Positions 54,695 to 62,862 are shown, counted from the first letter of the stretch. The stretch is DNA of 64,000 nucleotides from CAYUDP01 sp964443725 (GCA_964443725.1 CAYUDP010000001.1:4575-68574); one strand, 5' to 3'. Notes: generated from the letters alone by a model not told the origin. Numbers and translations: made by a program.

Positions 54695-56165
54695 AATCAA
54701 CGTGATATTTTTCTCTTATTTCTTTAACTTTCTTTTTTTCCTCGATTTCTTTTTTTTCTTTACCTCTTTCCCCCATTTCTTTTAATTTTTCTAGTGAGAA
54801 TTCATTTAGTTCCCCCGCCCTTCTTTCTAGGTAAGGAATATTGTTCAATTCTGGGTTATCTAGGACTTCATCGAATAAAGCATGTAAAATAAAGCCTATT
54901 TTTGGTCCAGGTGGCACCCCGAGTACAGACATTATTTGATCCCCTCTTATTTTTAGCATTTGGACTGAAATCGGGTCATGCATTGCCTCTTCTACCATGG
55001 ACTTGTATTTCCTTAATCTATAAGGGTTTTCTTTTGGTCGGCCAGTCCCTATTCGGTCACATATTCTAAGGTTCATTAATTCCCACACATCTTCTTTTCC
55101 AACGTTAACTATAAGTCTTCTGACTGCGGAAAGAGTAATTTTCTCAGTGTCTGAGAAAAACATATGCCAACGTACTAATTTTGAAACTTTTTCAATAGTT
55201 TTCACGGGAAACCTAAGTTCAGTAAGTATTTTCTTGGTTAATCTAGCACCCACAACGTCGTGGCCATGGAAAGTCCAGTCATTTTTTTCTTTTGACCATC
55301 TCCTTGTTTCTGGTTTTGATATGTCGTGAAATAGTGATGCAAGTCTTAAGTCTATCCCCCATTTTTTATCTGCCGAGTGCTGGAGTGTTCTTAGATTGTG
55401 TTCGTATACATCGTATTTGTGAGCTTGGTTTTGCTCGATTCCAATCCCCCGCCCTAAATCAGCTGAAATATAGCGTAAAACACCTATTTTTAGGGCTAAA
55501 TTTAGCCCATCCATAGGTCTTTCAGATAGAAGTACCTTTATGAATTCATCTCTAATGCGCTCTTTGGATATCTTTTTTAATAAATGAGCGTTATTTTGTA
55601 TGGCTTTTTCTGTATCTGGGTCTATTGTAAAACCAAGCTCAGCTGAAAAACGTACCGCCCTCAACATTCTAAGGGCGTCTTCACCAAATCTAGTGTTTGC
55701 ATCCCCAACGGCCCGTATAATGCCGTTTTTTAAGTCCATAATGCCGGAGAATAAGTCTATAACTTCCCCATTCTGCGGGTTTATAGCGATTGCGTTTACC
55801 GTAAAGTCGCGCCTCTTTAGGTCGTCCTCAAGTTTTTCACTAAAAGATATATTATCTGGGTGGCGAGAATTTGAGTATTCCCCATCGGTTCTATAAGTAG
55901 TGACTTCAATTATTTTTAAAGTCTCATCTTTTTCATCTTCGTTGACTATACCTACTGTGCCAAAATTATTGTCATAGAAAGTGTGCGGGAACAAAGAAAT
56001 TATGTCGTTAGGTTTTGCATTAGTTGTTATATCCCAATCTTTTGGCTTTATACTTCGAATTGCATCTCTTACACATCCTCCAACTATATAAGCATCAAAG
56101 CCGGCCTCTTGGATTATTCGCGTTACACGAGAAACATTCTCAGGTATTAATTCTTTACTAATCAT
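54693..56165 (-). CDS. CCA tRNA nucleotidyltransferase / poly(A) polymerase family with HD domain
   Basis: 490 aa. Nucleotidyltransferase signature IVGGCVRDAI and DWDITTNAKP, RRDFTVNAIAI, then RMLRAVRFSAELGF; a C-terminal HD domain follows (HNLRTLQHS, LASLFHDISKPETR, FHGHDVVGA). Ends with a Lys/Glu-rich tail. All tRNAs in the window lack encoded CCA, so CCA addition is the likely function. TAATAT six bases before the ATG points to a leaderless start. Confidence 0.93.
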   Translation of the reverse strand: MISKELIPENVSRVTRIIQEAGFDAYIVGGCVRDAIRSIKPKDWDITTNAKPNDIISLFPHTFYDNNFGTVGIVNEDEKDETLKIIEVTTYRTDGEYSNSRHPDNISFSEKLEDDLKRRDFTVNAIAINPQNGEVIDLFSGIMDLKNGIIRAVGDANTRFGEDALRMLRAVRFSAELGFTIDPDTEKAIQNNAHLLKKISKERIRDEFIKVLLSERPMDGLNLALKIGVLRYISADLGRGIGIEQNQAHKYDVYEHNLRTLQHSADKKWGIDLRLASLFHDISKPETRRWSKEKNDWTFHGHDVVGARLTKKILTELRFPVKTIEKVSKLVRWHMFFSDTEKITLSAVRRLIVNVGKEDVWELMNLRICDRIGTGRPKENPYRLRKYKSMVEEAMHDPISVQMLKIRGDQIMSVLGVPPGPKIGFILHALFDEVLDNPELNNIPYLERRAGELNEFSLEKLKEMGERGKEKKEIEEKKKVKEIREKYHVD

Positions 56166-56224
56166 ATATAGATATTAGCATGACATTAATATATTAAATA
56201 TGCACAATCTGTGTTTTAAATAAA

Positions 56225-56254
56225 ATGTACCATTATTATATAATAATGGTACAT
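56225..56254. promoter_or_regulatory. 30-bp perfect palindrome covering promoter and start codon of the HTH gene
   Basis: Perfect inverted symmetry from 56225 to 56254 with half-site ATGTACCATTATTAT. The centre contains TATAAT (56239-56244) and the right end includes the first two bases of the ATG at 56253. It is an obvious candidate operator for autoregulation by the downstream HTH protein. Confidence 0.75.
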
Positions 56255-56903
56255 GAGTAAAAAAACTCTATATTATGAAAGAGTTAGAGAACTAAAATCA
56301 ACTGGACTAAGCCTAAGTGAGATATCAAAAGAAGTTGGGATTAGTAGGTCTAGTGCTTCTAGGTGGTCAAGAAATGTGGCGAATAAGGCTTCGGTATTTG
56401 ATTCAAGTAATGTCGCCAAAATGTCTCTTGCTAATAAACAGAGAAGGGTGGGTAGGGAGTTCGTGTCTCTTAAACAGGCTCATGACCAATATGAGAATTA
56501 CAAGGATGATGGGTTTTTCCTAAGTGGTATTTCTGTATATTGGGCAAAGGGTGGGCAAAGCGGGGGACTCATGTCTTTTTCTAGCTCAGAGGAGGATAAA
56601 ATCCAATTTATGATTAAATGGGTTGAGAAATACCTAGGCGTTTCCCGTGAAAAGCTTAATTTTAGGCTTATTTTAGGTGAAATTGGAGAAAGTGAATTGA
56701 AGAAATCCAAAATATTTTGGAGCACTAGGCTTAAAATAGGGGAGAGTCTTATTAAGCTTACAATAAATAAAAAGGCAAAGTCTGAAAATGTGGCCTTAAA
56801 TAAGGGTATAATGCAATTTTCAATGTGCAGTGTTGATAAGTTAAGAATATTGCAGTCTTGGCAAAAATTAATGTCGCAGTATTATCTTATGCAAAAGCCT
56901 TAA
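56253..56903 (+). CDS. HTH DNA-binding protein with C-terminal LAGLIDADG-like/DUF domain
   Basis: 216 aa. An N-terminal resolvase-type helix-turn-helix (LKSTGLSLSEISKEVGISRS, then ASRWSRN) is followed by a region DDGFFLSGISVYWAKGGQSG, FSSSEEDKIQFMIKWVEKYL and KIFWSTRLKIGES resembling small proteins in archaea and CPR with a LAGLIDADG-like arrangement. No intact acidic catalytic pair is evident, so a regulatory rather than nuclease role is more likely. The palindrome at its start suggests autoregulation. Ends 22 bases before tRNA-Arg. Confidence 0.65.
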   Translation: MSKKTLYYERVRELKSTGLSLSEISKEVGISRSSASRWSRNVANKASVFDSSNVAKMSLANKQRRVGREFVSLKQAHDQYENYKDDGFFLSGISVYWAKGGQSGGLMSFSSSEEDKIQFMIKWVEKYLGVSREKLNFRLILGEIGESELKKSKIFWSTRLKIGESLIKLTINKKAKSENVALNKGIMQFSMCSVDKLRILQSWQKLMSQYYLMQKP

Positions 56904-56925
56904 TTTGAAATATAATTGGCTTACT

Positions 56926-56997
56926 GCTCCCGTGGTGAAATGGATATCACATCGGTCTTCGGAACCGCTGTTGTGGGTTCGAGTCCTGCCGGGAGCA
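56926..56997 (+). tRNA. tRNA-Arg (anticodon UCG)
   Basis: 72-nt cloverleaf: acceptor GCTCCCG/CGGGAGC, anticodon loop CTTCGGA, T-arm GTGGG-TTCGAGT-CCTGC, discriminator A, no encoded CCA. The anticodon stem closes with one mismatch at its outer pair. Confidence 0.93.
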
Positions 56998-57002
56998 CTA
57001 AA

Positions 57003-57044
57003 ATATATGCAAAATAGCACATTTCTGTGCTATTTTGCATATAT
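57003..57044. terminator. Long hairpin shared by tRNA-Arg and tRNA-Gly
   Basis: 19-bp perfect stem (core GCAAAATAGCACA) with a TTTC loop between the two convergent tRNA genes. Similar hairpins with AAAATAGGCACC recur at 59537 and 59815. Confidence 0.8.
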
Positions 57045-57146
57045 AACATGCGTACAATACAAGCTTTCCGCTACGTCGTCACTCTGAAATGTTCGAGTAA
57101 ACTCTACATTTCACTCGTTCCTAGTGCGGGTAGGGAGAATCGAACT
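57003..57146 (-). repeat. tRNA-Gly tail element, copy 1
   Basis: Read on the minus strand from the tRNA-Gly(GCC) 3' end: CGATTCTCCCTACCCGCACT, stem-loop GAAATGT/ACATTTC with inner GAGT-TT-ACTC, the invariant GACGACGTAGCGGAAAGCTT, and the AAAATAG hairpin. Same order and partly identical sequence as copy 2 near 59713-59850 on the other strand. Confidence 0.75.
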
Positions 57147-57195
57147 CCCGTCTCATCCTTGGCAAGGATGCGTTCTACCACTAAACCATACCCGC
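57125..57195 (-). tRNA. tRNA-Gly (anticodon GCC)
   Basis: 71-nt cloverleaf: acceptor GCGGGTA/TACCCGC, anticodon loop TTGCCAA in stem CATCC/GGATG, T-arm with TTCGATT, discriminator A, no CCA. Confidence 0.96.
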
Positions 57196-57366
57196 TTAGT
57201 AGAGGAAGTATAATTCAATAATTGATTAATCTCAATAGGGGATAATATATGTTTATTTACATAATGTTTATATGTAAACGACTTAGACAGTTAGCCAATA
57301 AAGAACATTACTAAGTCAAAAAATATTGGGTAATTTACATTGAAAAATAAGGTTTTTTTGCAAAAC

Positions 57367-57386
57367 TGTGGATAAACTTGTGGACA
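57367..57386. promoter_or_regulatory. Pair of DnaA boxes
   Basis: TGTGGATAA (perfect box, reverse orientation) at 57367 and TTGTGGACA at 57378, two bases apart. From 57198 to 57366 I see no other feature. The boxes lie about 80 bases from the parS-like cluster. Confidence 0.5.
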
Positions 57387-57463
57387 GAGTGTATAAGGGA
57401 CACGTTTTTGTCCTTGTATATAAAAGGCACGTCCATTATATGGCCTTATTGAGCCATATAATA

Positions 57464-57521
57464 AATTTCACGTGAAAGTGGTTCACGTGAAACCCTGTTT
57501 AATAATGGTTCACGTGAAAGG
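57464..57521. promoter_or_regulatory. Cluster of three parS-like centromere sites
   Basis: Three copies of TTCACGTGAA centred near 57471, 57486 and 57513. Against the B. subtilis-type 16-bp parS (TGTTTCACGTGAAACA) they match at 12, 14 and 13 positions. ParB/Spo0J binds such sites for chromosome segregation; parA and parB are not in this window, but dnaA/oriC is 35 kb away, a usual distance. Confidence 0.7.
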
Positions 57522-57536
57522 TGTATAATTTATCCA

Positions 57537-57938
57537 ATGGCTAGGACAAAAAAGAGGGAATTGGGTGATCTGGGGGAGGACTTGGCCGTTAGATATCTTG
57601 AGTCTAGAAAATATAAAATTTTGGAAAGAAATTATCTAAAACCATACGGCGAGATTGATATTGTTGCCAAAAAAGGCGGAAGTATCTATTTTGTAGAGGT
57701 TAAGTCTTTTAAGACCAAAGATTACAAAGGGGATTGGTTTTCACATGAAAACTCTGGGATAAGGGCAGAAGATAATATTCATCCTAAGAAATTGAGTAGT
57801 TTGGAAAAGGTTATTTCTGTTTATTTACTTGAAAATGGTGAATATTCCAGTTTGGATATTAAGTTTATTGCAATAGTTGTTGAAATAAATACCTTAAATA
57901 AAAGGGCGAAAATGAGCATTATTGACGATGTCCTATAG
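57537..57938 (+). CDS. yraN: YraN/UPF0102 family nuclease-fold protein
   Basis: 133 aa. The pattern LGDLGEDLAVRYLESRKYKI, RNYLKPYGEIDIVAKK and IYFVEVKSFKT is that of UPF0102, a Holliday-junction-resolvase-like fold with the E-x-D...E-x-K active-site arrangement. Cellular role uncertain. TATAAT seven bases before ATG; directly downstream of the parS-like cluster. Confidence 0.9.
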   Translation: MARTKKRELGDLGEDLAVRYLESRKYKILERNYLKPYGEIDIVAKKGGSIYFVEVKSFKTKDYKGDWFSHENSGIRAEDNIHPKKLSSLEKVISVYLLENGEYSSLDIKFIAIVVEINTLNKRAKMSIIDDVL

Positions 57939-58024
57939 ATGTCCTTTATAGATTTACTACAAAAAGCTATTATTTATCTATGTTCTATGGTAATCTAGTT
58001 TCTATTCGAACATATTACCGATTT

Positions 58025-58095
58025 CGGGGTGTAGTATAGTGGTAGTACGCGTGCTTTGGGAGCACGTAGCTCGAGTTCGAGTCTCGGCACCCCGA
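58025..58095 (+). tRNA. tRNA-Pro (anticodon UGG)
   Basis: 71-nt cloverleaf: acceptor CGGGGTG/CACCCCG, anticodon loop TTTGGGA in stem CGTGC/GCACG, T-arm with TTCGAGT, discriminator A, no CCA. Confidence 0.96.
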
Positions 58096-58198
58096 CCATT
58101 AAATTTGTTTTCGTCTTAGACTTGTTTTGTCTATAACCTTAGATTTCTAATCTAAATATAAAACTGTTAGGGAATTAAAATCTTAATGATAGATTGAT

Positions 58199-59383
58199 CT
58201 AGTTCTTTATTATTTCTGTAAGCAAGATCTGTTTTAGATAAGGGGCTACATCTTTAGCAAAAGAATCTGCTATTGAAGAAACATCTTCATTTAGGAAGGT
58301 TTCCAAGTCCATGCCTATTTGGTTTTTTAAGGCTCTATTTATATATGATGTCGTAATTACTCTGAGGTCTCTGTCTCCAGTTTGCTTGTCTGCCGTGGTT
58401 GTGACAACAATTCCAGTAAGGTTTCCGTCACTTTGTCTTATGAGAGCTCCACCCGAAGAGCCTTTTTGAGCAACAACACTTCCACCAACAGAAATAAGAT
58501 CAATGGTCTTTTCTTTGAACGTAAAAATACCTTTTGCATAAACCACAGATGAGTTGGCATATAAATCTTTTTGTATTTCTATTCCCCCAAGGAATCCGGC
58601 AGGGTAGGCGACAGCGACATAGGCGCTTGATGCAGTGGACTTTTCAGTCATGTCAACAAAATTTGCTTTAACAAATGGGAATTCATCAGGCCTTGATGTG
58701 TTTTTGTCTATTGGGTCCGTTATATAAAGTATCGCGAAGTCGTTTTCGCCTGTTCCGGTAGGATTGTCTGATGTGATATTTTTTCTATTTTCCTCGATCC
58801 AGATTTTCGGTATATAGGCCAATTTAGCTTTATACATTGGTTTTGCTGGACTTCCCATTCTAATAGTGCAATCAATGCCGTCTTTTTCTGGGAAATCTTT
58901 CAATAAGAAGAATTGGGCTAAGTGTGCGTTTGTGAGCACTATACCTTTTTTGTCTATTATTACTCCGCTTCCGGTTATTGGCTCTAGTGGTCCGCCAAAC
59001 ACAGTGCTACACAGAATGTTTACTGTTGCTTTTCTACCTAGCTCATTTAACTCTTCTATTGAATGAGTCTGAGGTTTGGATATTTCTTCCTTATAAACAG
59101 GGGAGGAGCTTGAGTTTTCAGTTGCTTTTGAACCTAATTGTATTTTTTCGGTAATATTTTTTACAATTTGACTAGTTTTCAAGGTTGTATCTGTGCTTGT
59201 TGCAGACTCGTCTATGTATGGCAATTTTGAGAATATGTTTACGGCGGGGTCTGGTCCGCGTTCAAATATTATAGAGTTAGATGTGTTTGGGGTTTCTTTT
59301 TTTGAAATTACAATCAATACAACAAAAAAGGCGATTATTAGTAGGGAAATCTTCTTAAAGAAATCATAAAACACTTCTTTCAT
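58199..59383 (-). CDS. Membrane-anchored trypsin-like serine protease
   Basis: 394 aa: N-terminal membrane helix (ISLLIIAFFVVLIVIS), linker, then a chymotrypsin-fold domain with His in VLTNAHLAQFF, Asp in ENDFAILYI and nucleophile Ser in KGSSGGALI, as in HtrA/DegP-like enzymes. There is no PDZ domain after it; instead about 80 helical residues. Probably extracytoplasmic quality control or processing. Confidence 0.87.
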   Translation of the reverse strand: MKEVFYDFFKKISLLIIAFFVVLIVISKKETPNTSNSIIFERGPDPAVNIFSKLPYIDESATSTDTTLKTSQIVKNITEKIQLGSKATENSSSSPVYKEEISKPQTHSIEELNELGRKATVNILCSTVFGGPLEPITGSGVIIDKKGIVLTNAHLAQFFLLKDFPEKDGIDCTIRMGSPAKPMYKAKLAYIPKIWIEENRKNITSDNPTGTGENDFAILYITDPIDKNTSRPDEFPFVKANFVDMTEKSTASSAYVAVAYPAGFLGGIEIQKDLYANSSVVYAKGIFTFKEKTIDLISVGGSVVAQKGSSGGALIRQSDGNLTGIVVTTTADKQTGDRDLRVITTSYINRALKNQIGMDLETFLNEDVSSIADSFAKDVAPYLKQILLTEIIKN

Positions 59384-59460
59384 TGTCGTTTAATAATATC
59401 ATCTAAAACGATATATGCGATTGCAGATATGTCTTAATATTGATATATTAATTCGCACAA

Positions 59461-59531
59461 GCGGGTATCGTTTAGTGGTAGGATGACTGCCTTCCAAGCA
59501 GTAGACGGGAGTTCGATTCTCCCTACCCGCA
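59461..59531 (+). tRNA. tRNA-Gly (anticodon UCC)
   Basis: 71-nt cloverleaf: acceptor GCGGGTA/TACCCGC, anticodon loop CTTCCAA in stem ACTGC/GCAGT, T-arm GACGGGAGTTCGATTCTCC, discriminator A, no CCA. Confidence 0.96.
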
Positions 59532-59536
59532 CATAC

Positions 59537-59572
59537 ATGCAAAATAGGCACCCTTTGGTGCCTATTTTGCAT
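59537..59572 (+). terminator. Hairpin after tRNA-Gly(UCC)
   Basis: ATGCAAAATAGGCACC pairs with GGTGCCTATTTTGCAT around CTTT, followed by TTTG. Related to the hairpins at 57003 and 59815. Confidence 0.8.
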
Positions 59573-59578
59573 TTGTAG

Positions 59579-59850
59579 GTGCGAGGTGTGGAAGCAAACT
59601 GCTTTGCTTACATGGAGAATCGAAAGACGGAGCCATGTCCTGAGTTAAACGAAGGACAGGCGAGTCCGGGGAGGAAGTTCTTAGCGAGCTTTGCGAGCTT
59701 AGAAACTTGGCCCCGATTCTCCCTACCCGCACTAGGAGTGAGAGAAGTGCTGAGTTTACTCAGGCACTTCCGAACGACGACGTAGCGGAAAGCTTTAGCT
59801 TAGACGCTACATACATCTAAAATAGGCACCTTTTGGTGCCTATTTTAGAT
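59579..59850 (+). repeat. tRNA-Gly tail element, copy 2, with preceding insert
   Basis: 59713-59733 repeats the tRNA-Gly 3' end (CGATTCTCCCTACCCGCACT), without the rest of the tRNA, followed by stem GAAGTGC/GCACTTC around GAGT-TT-ACTC, the invariant GACGACGTAGCGGAAAGCTT and the hairpin ATCTAAAATAGGCACC/GGTGCCTATTTTAGAT (59815-59850). The 130 bases before it hold small inverted repeats, including GGAGAATCG (59620) opposite CGATTCTCC. No protein gene is credible in 59532-59963. Confidence 0.75.
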
Positions 59851-59871
59851 ATGGGTTTGTTTTTATAAAAC

Positions 59872-59910
59872 AAACTAAAATCCCCAAGTTTTCCTTGGGG
59901 ATTTTAGTTT
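59872..59910 (-). terminator. Terminator of the HU gene
   Basis: AAACTAAAATCCCCAAG pairs with CTTGGGGATTTTAGTTT around TTTTC. Confidence 0.85.
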
Positions 59911-59963
59911 CTCCGGAGAACAAAGAGTGATTATCCTAGGAGCTCACTCTTTTGGAGAAAAGT

Positions 59964-60236
59964 CTACTTAACCGCGTCCTTGAGGGCCTTTGCTGGGCGG
60001 AACTTTGGTACACGCATGGCGGCGACTTTAACAGTCTCGCCTGTGCGAGGGTTTCTTGCCTCGCGAGCAGCACGTGTCTTAACCGAGAAAATTCCTAGAC
60101 CGGCGATTGATACCTCGTCACCTTTTTTTAGGCTTTTGACGATAGAGTCAATCAATGTTTCCACGGCTTGCTCAGCTTGCACTTTGGTGCCTCCGAGAAC
60201 TCCGTGTACTGCTTCAACTAATCCTGCCTTATTCAT
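59964..60236 (-). CDS. hup: HU family DNA-binding protein
   Basis: 90 aa, standard length. Begins MNKAGLVEAVHGVLGGTKVQ, contains IAGLGIFSVKTRAAREARNP (the arm region with RNPRTGE) and ends FRPAKALKDAVK. Bends and compacts DNA as a dimer. Confidence 0.97.
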   Translation of the reverse strand: MNKAGLVEAVHGVLGGTKVQAEQAVETLIDSIVKSLKKGDEVSIAGLGIFSVKTRAAREARNPRTGETVKVAAMRVPKFRPAKALKDAVK

Positions 60237-60391
60237 GGTTTTAAATTGATGGGTTAATTATTCGACCTCATTAATAAGTATATAATAAGCCATTTTTTAG
60301 GCAATAGGGGGAGGGGATAGTGGGGTTTGTGAAAAAACGATGATTTTCTGTCTTCTTATCTAGGAAAAATGTACTTATTTTTTAAAAATAT

Positions 60392-60426
60392 AAAAATCCC
60401 TCCTGATAAACTTGGGGGATTTTTAT
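60392..60426 (-). terminator. Terminator of rny
   Basis: AAAAATCCCTCC pairs imperfectly with GGGGGATTTTT; T-rich tail on the minus strand, 18 bases after the RNase Y stop. Confidence 0.75.
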
Positions 60427-60444
60427 ATTAAAGATTTTTATTTT

Positions 60445-61974
60445 TTATCTTGCGAATTCAACTACGCGAGATTCTCTAATTACATTGACTTTTATTTCTC
60501 CGGGGTACTTTAGCTCTTCTTCTATGCGTAGTGCGATATCTCTTGCGAGTTTGTGCGCTTCAAGATCAGATATTTCGTCAGGTCGAACCATGACTCGTAT
60601 CTCTCTTCCTGCTTGAATGGCGTAAGATTTTTCTACACCAGTGAAACTGTTTGCAATACCTTCTAGATCGGCAAGCCTCTTGATGTAGTTTTCAACTGTA
60701 TCTCTTCTTGCCCCAGGCCTGCCTCCTGAGATGGCATCGGCTACTTGTACTAATATTGATTCAGGATTATCGAATGGATATTCTTCATGATGTGCCGAGA
60801 CTGCGATAATGATTTGTTCATCGACATTGAACTTCTGAAGAATTCTTCTGCCGATTTCAACGTGCGTACCTTGAACTTCGTGGTCGACGGCTTTTCCTAT
60901 GTCGTGCAGTAAGGCTCCCGCTTTGGCTACTGTGACATTAGCTCCTATTTCTTCAGCCATAACTCCTGCTATATGTGCCATTTCTATTGAATGTTGCAAA
61001 ACATTTTGACCATAACTTGTTCTGAAGTGAAGTCTGCCGAGTATATGTAATACCCTTGGATCAAGGTTGAAGACTCCACATTCATAGGCGGCTTGTTCAC
61101 CTTTTTCTTTTATTATCTTGTTGATTTCGTTTCTGGCTTTTTCAACCAATTCCTCTATTTTCACTGGTTGTATACGACCGTCGATGATTAGGTTTTCAAG
61201 AGCCACTCTTGCTATTTGCCTACGTACAGGATCGAAGCAGGATATCGTGATAACCCCCGGAGTATCATCTACTATAAGTTCTACTCCAGTTGCTCTTTCA
61301 AATGTTTTTATGTTACGTCCTTCTTTTCCGATTATCTTTCCTTTTATTTCATCAGAAGGTATAGCAACTGCTGTAGCCATTGTGTCTGAGGCTACAGAAT
61401 TGCCAAACCTGTGAATAGCTGAAACGAGGATTTCTTTTGCCCTCCTTTCGATTTTTTCTATTCCAGATGATTCGATTTTTTGTAGTCTAACCAAAATATC
61501 AGCATCAGAATCTTTTTCAATGATCTTTATCATTTCATCCTTGGCTTCTTCTTTTGTTAAACCAGATATTCTTTCAAGTTCGGTTTTCTTTTCTTTCTCC
61601 AGATTTTCCGTTCTTTCTTTTATTTCCTTGATCTCAGTTGCTTTTTCTTTAAGGTGGGCAACTTCATTCTCGATGTCGTTTTGCCTCTTGTCTAAGAGCT
61701 CTTCTTTTTTTATAAGACGTTCTTCTGTCTTCTGTATTTTTTCTTCTCTTTCCTTGGCCTCTCTTCTGGCTTCCTCGGAAAATTCTTCAGCTTTCTTTTT
61801 GGCTTCGGATACTACTTTATCAACCTCTTCTCTGGCTTTGAGTTCCATCTGCTTTATCTCAAGTTCGACAGAACCTTTTTTCCCAAGAGATATAACGAAT
61901 CGTAGGTAATAACCCGCTCCTATACCAATTAGAAGAGCTGCCCCGAGAAGCAGTAAAAATATTGTTAATGTCAT
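60445..61974 (-). CDS. rny: Ribonuclease Y
   Basis: 509 aa, standard length. N-terminal membrane anchor (LTIFLLLLGAALLIGIGAGYY), long coiled coil (residues 35-165), KH domain with GKIIGKEGRNIKTFERATGV, and HD domain with HSIEMAHIAGVMAEEIG, AGALLHDIGKAVDHE. Membrane-bound endonuclease that starts mRNA decay; with PNPase it forms the main degradation pathway seen here. Confidence 0.97.
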   Translation of the reverse strand: MTLTIFLLLLGAALLIGIGAGYYLRFVISLGKKGSVELEIKQMELKAREEVDKVVSEAKKKAEEFSEEARREAKEREEKIQKTEERLIKKEELLDKRQNDIENEVAHLKEKATEIKEIKERTENLEKEKKTELERISGLTKEEAKDEMIKIIEKDSDADILVRLQKIESSGIEKIERRAKEILVSAIHRFGNSVASDTMATAVAIPSDEIKGKIIGKEGRNIKTFERATGVELIVDDTPGVITISCFDPVRRQIARVALENLIIDGRIQPVKIEELVEKARNEINKIIKEKGEQAAYECGVFNLDPRVLHILGRLHFRTSYGQNVLQHSIEMAHIAGVMAEEIGANVTVAKAGALLHDIGKAVDHEVQGTHVEIGRRILQKFNVDEQIIIAVSAHHEEYPFDNPESILVQVADAISGGRPGARRDTVENYIKRLADLEGIANSFTGVEKSYAIQAGREIRVMVRPDEISDLEAHKLARDIALRIEEELKYPGEIKVNVIRESRVVEFAR

Positions 61975-62149
61975 AGACGGTTAGACCGCCTTGCTTTCGC
62001 GCGATAATTGCCGTGTTTTAGAGGGTTTTTTCAATTTGATCAACATTTAAGTATCGGTAAACAGGTTTTTTATTGGGAAATCAAAGCGGGATTTAAATTA
62101 CTTGTTAACGAGCTTATGCTACATAATATTTGACAGTTTGTCCATGAAA

Positions 62150-62186
62150 TATAAAAAGCCCATAAACTGATCTTGGGCTTTTTATA
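62150..62186 (-). terminator. Terminator of clpP
   Basis: TATAAAAAGCCCA pairs with TGGGCTTTTTATA around an 11-base loop, just after the clpP stop. Confidence 0.85.
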
Positions 62187-62193
62187 TTTATGA

Positions 62194-62781
62194 TTATTTT
62201 TTGCCAGTGTGTATTTGATCTATAACACCATACTTTTTGGCCTCATCGGCGGACATGTAGTAGTCGCGTTCGGCGTCTTTTTCAAGTTGGGTGATTGGTT
62301 TTCCAGTATTCTTCGACAAAATTTTATAGAGTATTTCTCTGGTTTTTATGATGTGCTTAGCTGAAATCTCTATATCTGTTGCTTGTCCTTCTACTCCTCC
62401 CCATGGCTGGTGAATCATAACTTCTGAGTTTGGTAGGGCATAGCGCTTACCTTTGGCTCCAGCAGAGAGTATTACTGCAGCGGCAGAGGCTGCTATTCCT
62501 ACACAAACAGTGGAGACGTCGGGTTTTACGTAATTCATGGTGTCTAGGATGGCAAGACCTGATGTGACAACTCCCCCCGGAGAGTTTATGTATATCTGTA
62601 TGTCTTTCTTTGGATCCTCGCTCTCAAGGAATAGGAGTTGGGCGATTACTAGGTTTGCCACATGGTCATCAATGGGACCACCCAAGAATATTATTCTTTC
62701 TTTTAGTAGGCGAGAATATATATCATAGGCTCTTTCGCCAAAATTGGACTTTTCTATGACGGTTGGGATTAATATAGACAT
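62194..62781 (-). CDS. clpP: ATP-dependent Clp protease proteolytic subunit
   Basis: 195 aa from the ATG at 62781 (MSILIPTVIEKSNFGERAYD, the family start); the 27 residues upstream are unlike ClpP. Catalytic triad Ser99 (VGIAASAAAVI), His124 (MIHQPWGG), Asp173 (ERDYYMSADEA). Forms the degradation barrel that works with ClpX or ClpC. Confidence 0.96.
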   Translation of the reverse strand: MSILIPTVIEKSNFGERAYDIYSRLLKERIIFLGGPIDDHVANLVIAQLLFLESEDPKKDIQIYINSPGGVVTSGLAILDTMNYVKPDVSTVCVGIAASAAAVILSAGAKGKRYALPNSEVMIHQPWGGVEGQATDIEISAKHIIKTREILYKILSKNTGKPITQLEKDAERDYYMSADEAKKYGVIDQIHTGKK

Positions 62782-62862
62782 ATTTTTCAAGTTAAATTTT
62801 ATTTGTTCATCTAATATAGCACTAAAATTATTTTTGAGAATGGGGGTGTTTATATAAAACAA

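Noticed and set aside
57027..57221. Possible 64-aa protein across the tRNA-Gly(GCC) region
   Set aside because: It is an antisense reading of the tRNA and its tail element; the GRENR-type peptide is a familiar tRNA artefact.
59579..59785. Possible 68-aa protein in the repeat region
   Set aside because: The frame covers inverted repeats and a tRNA-Gly remnant; the composition looks like repeat translation, not a gene.
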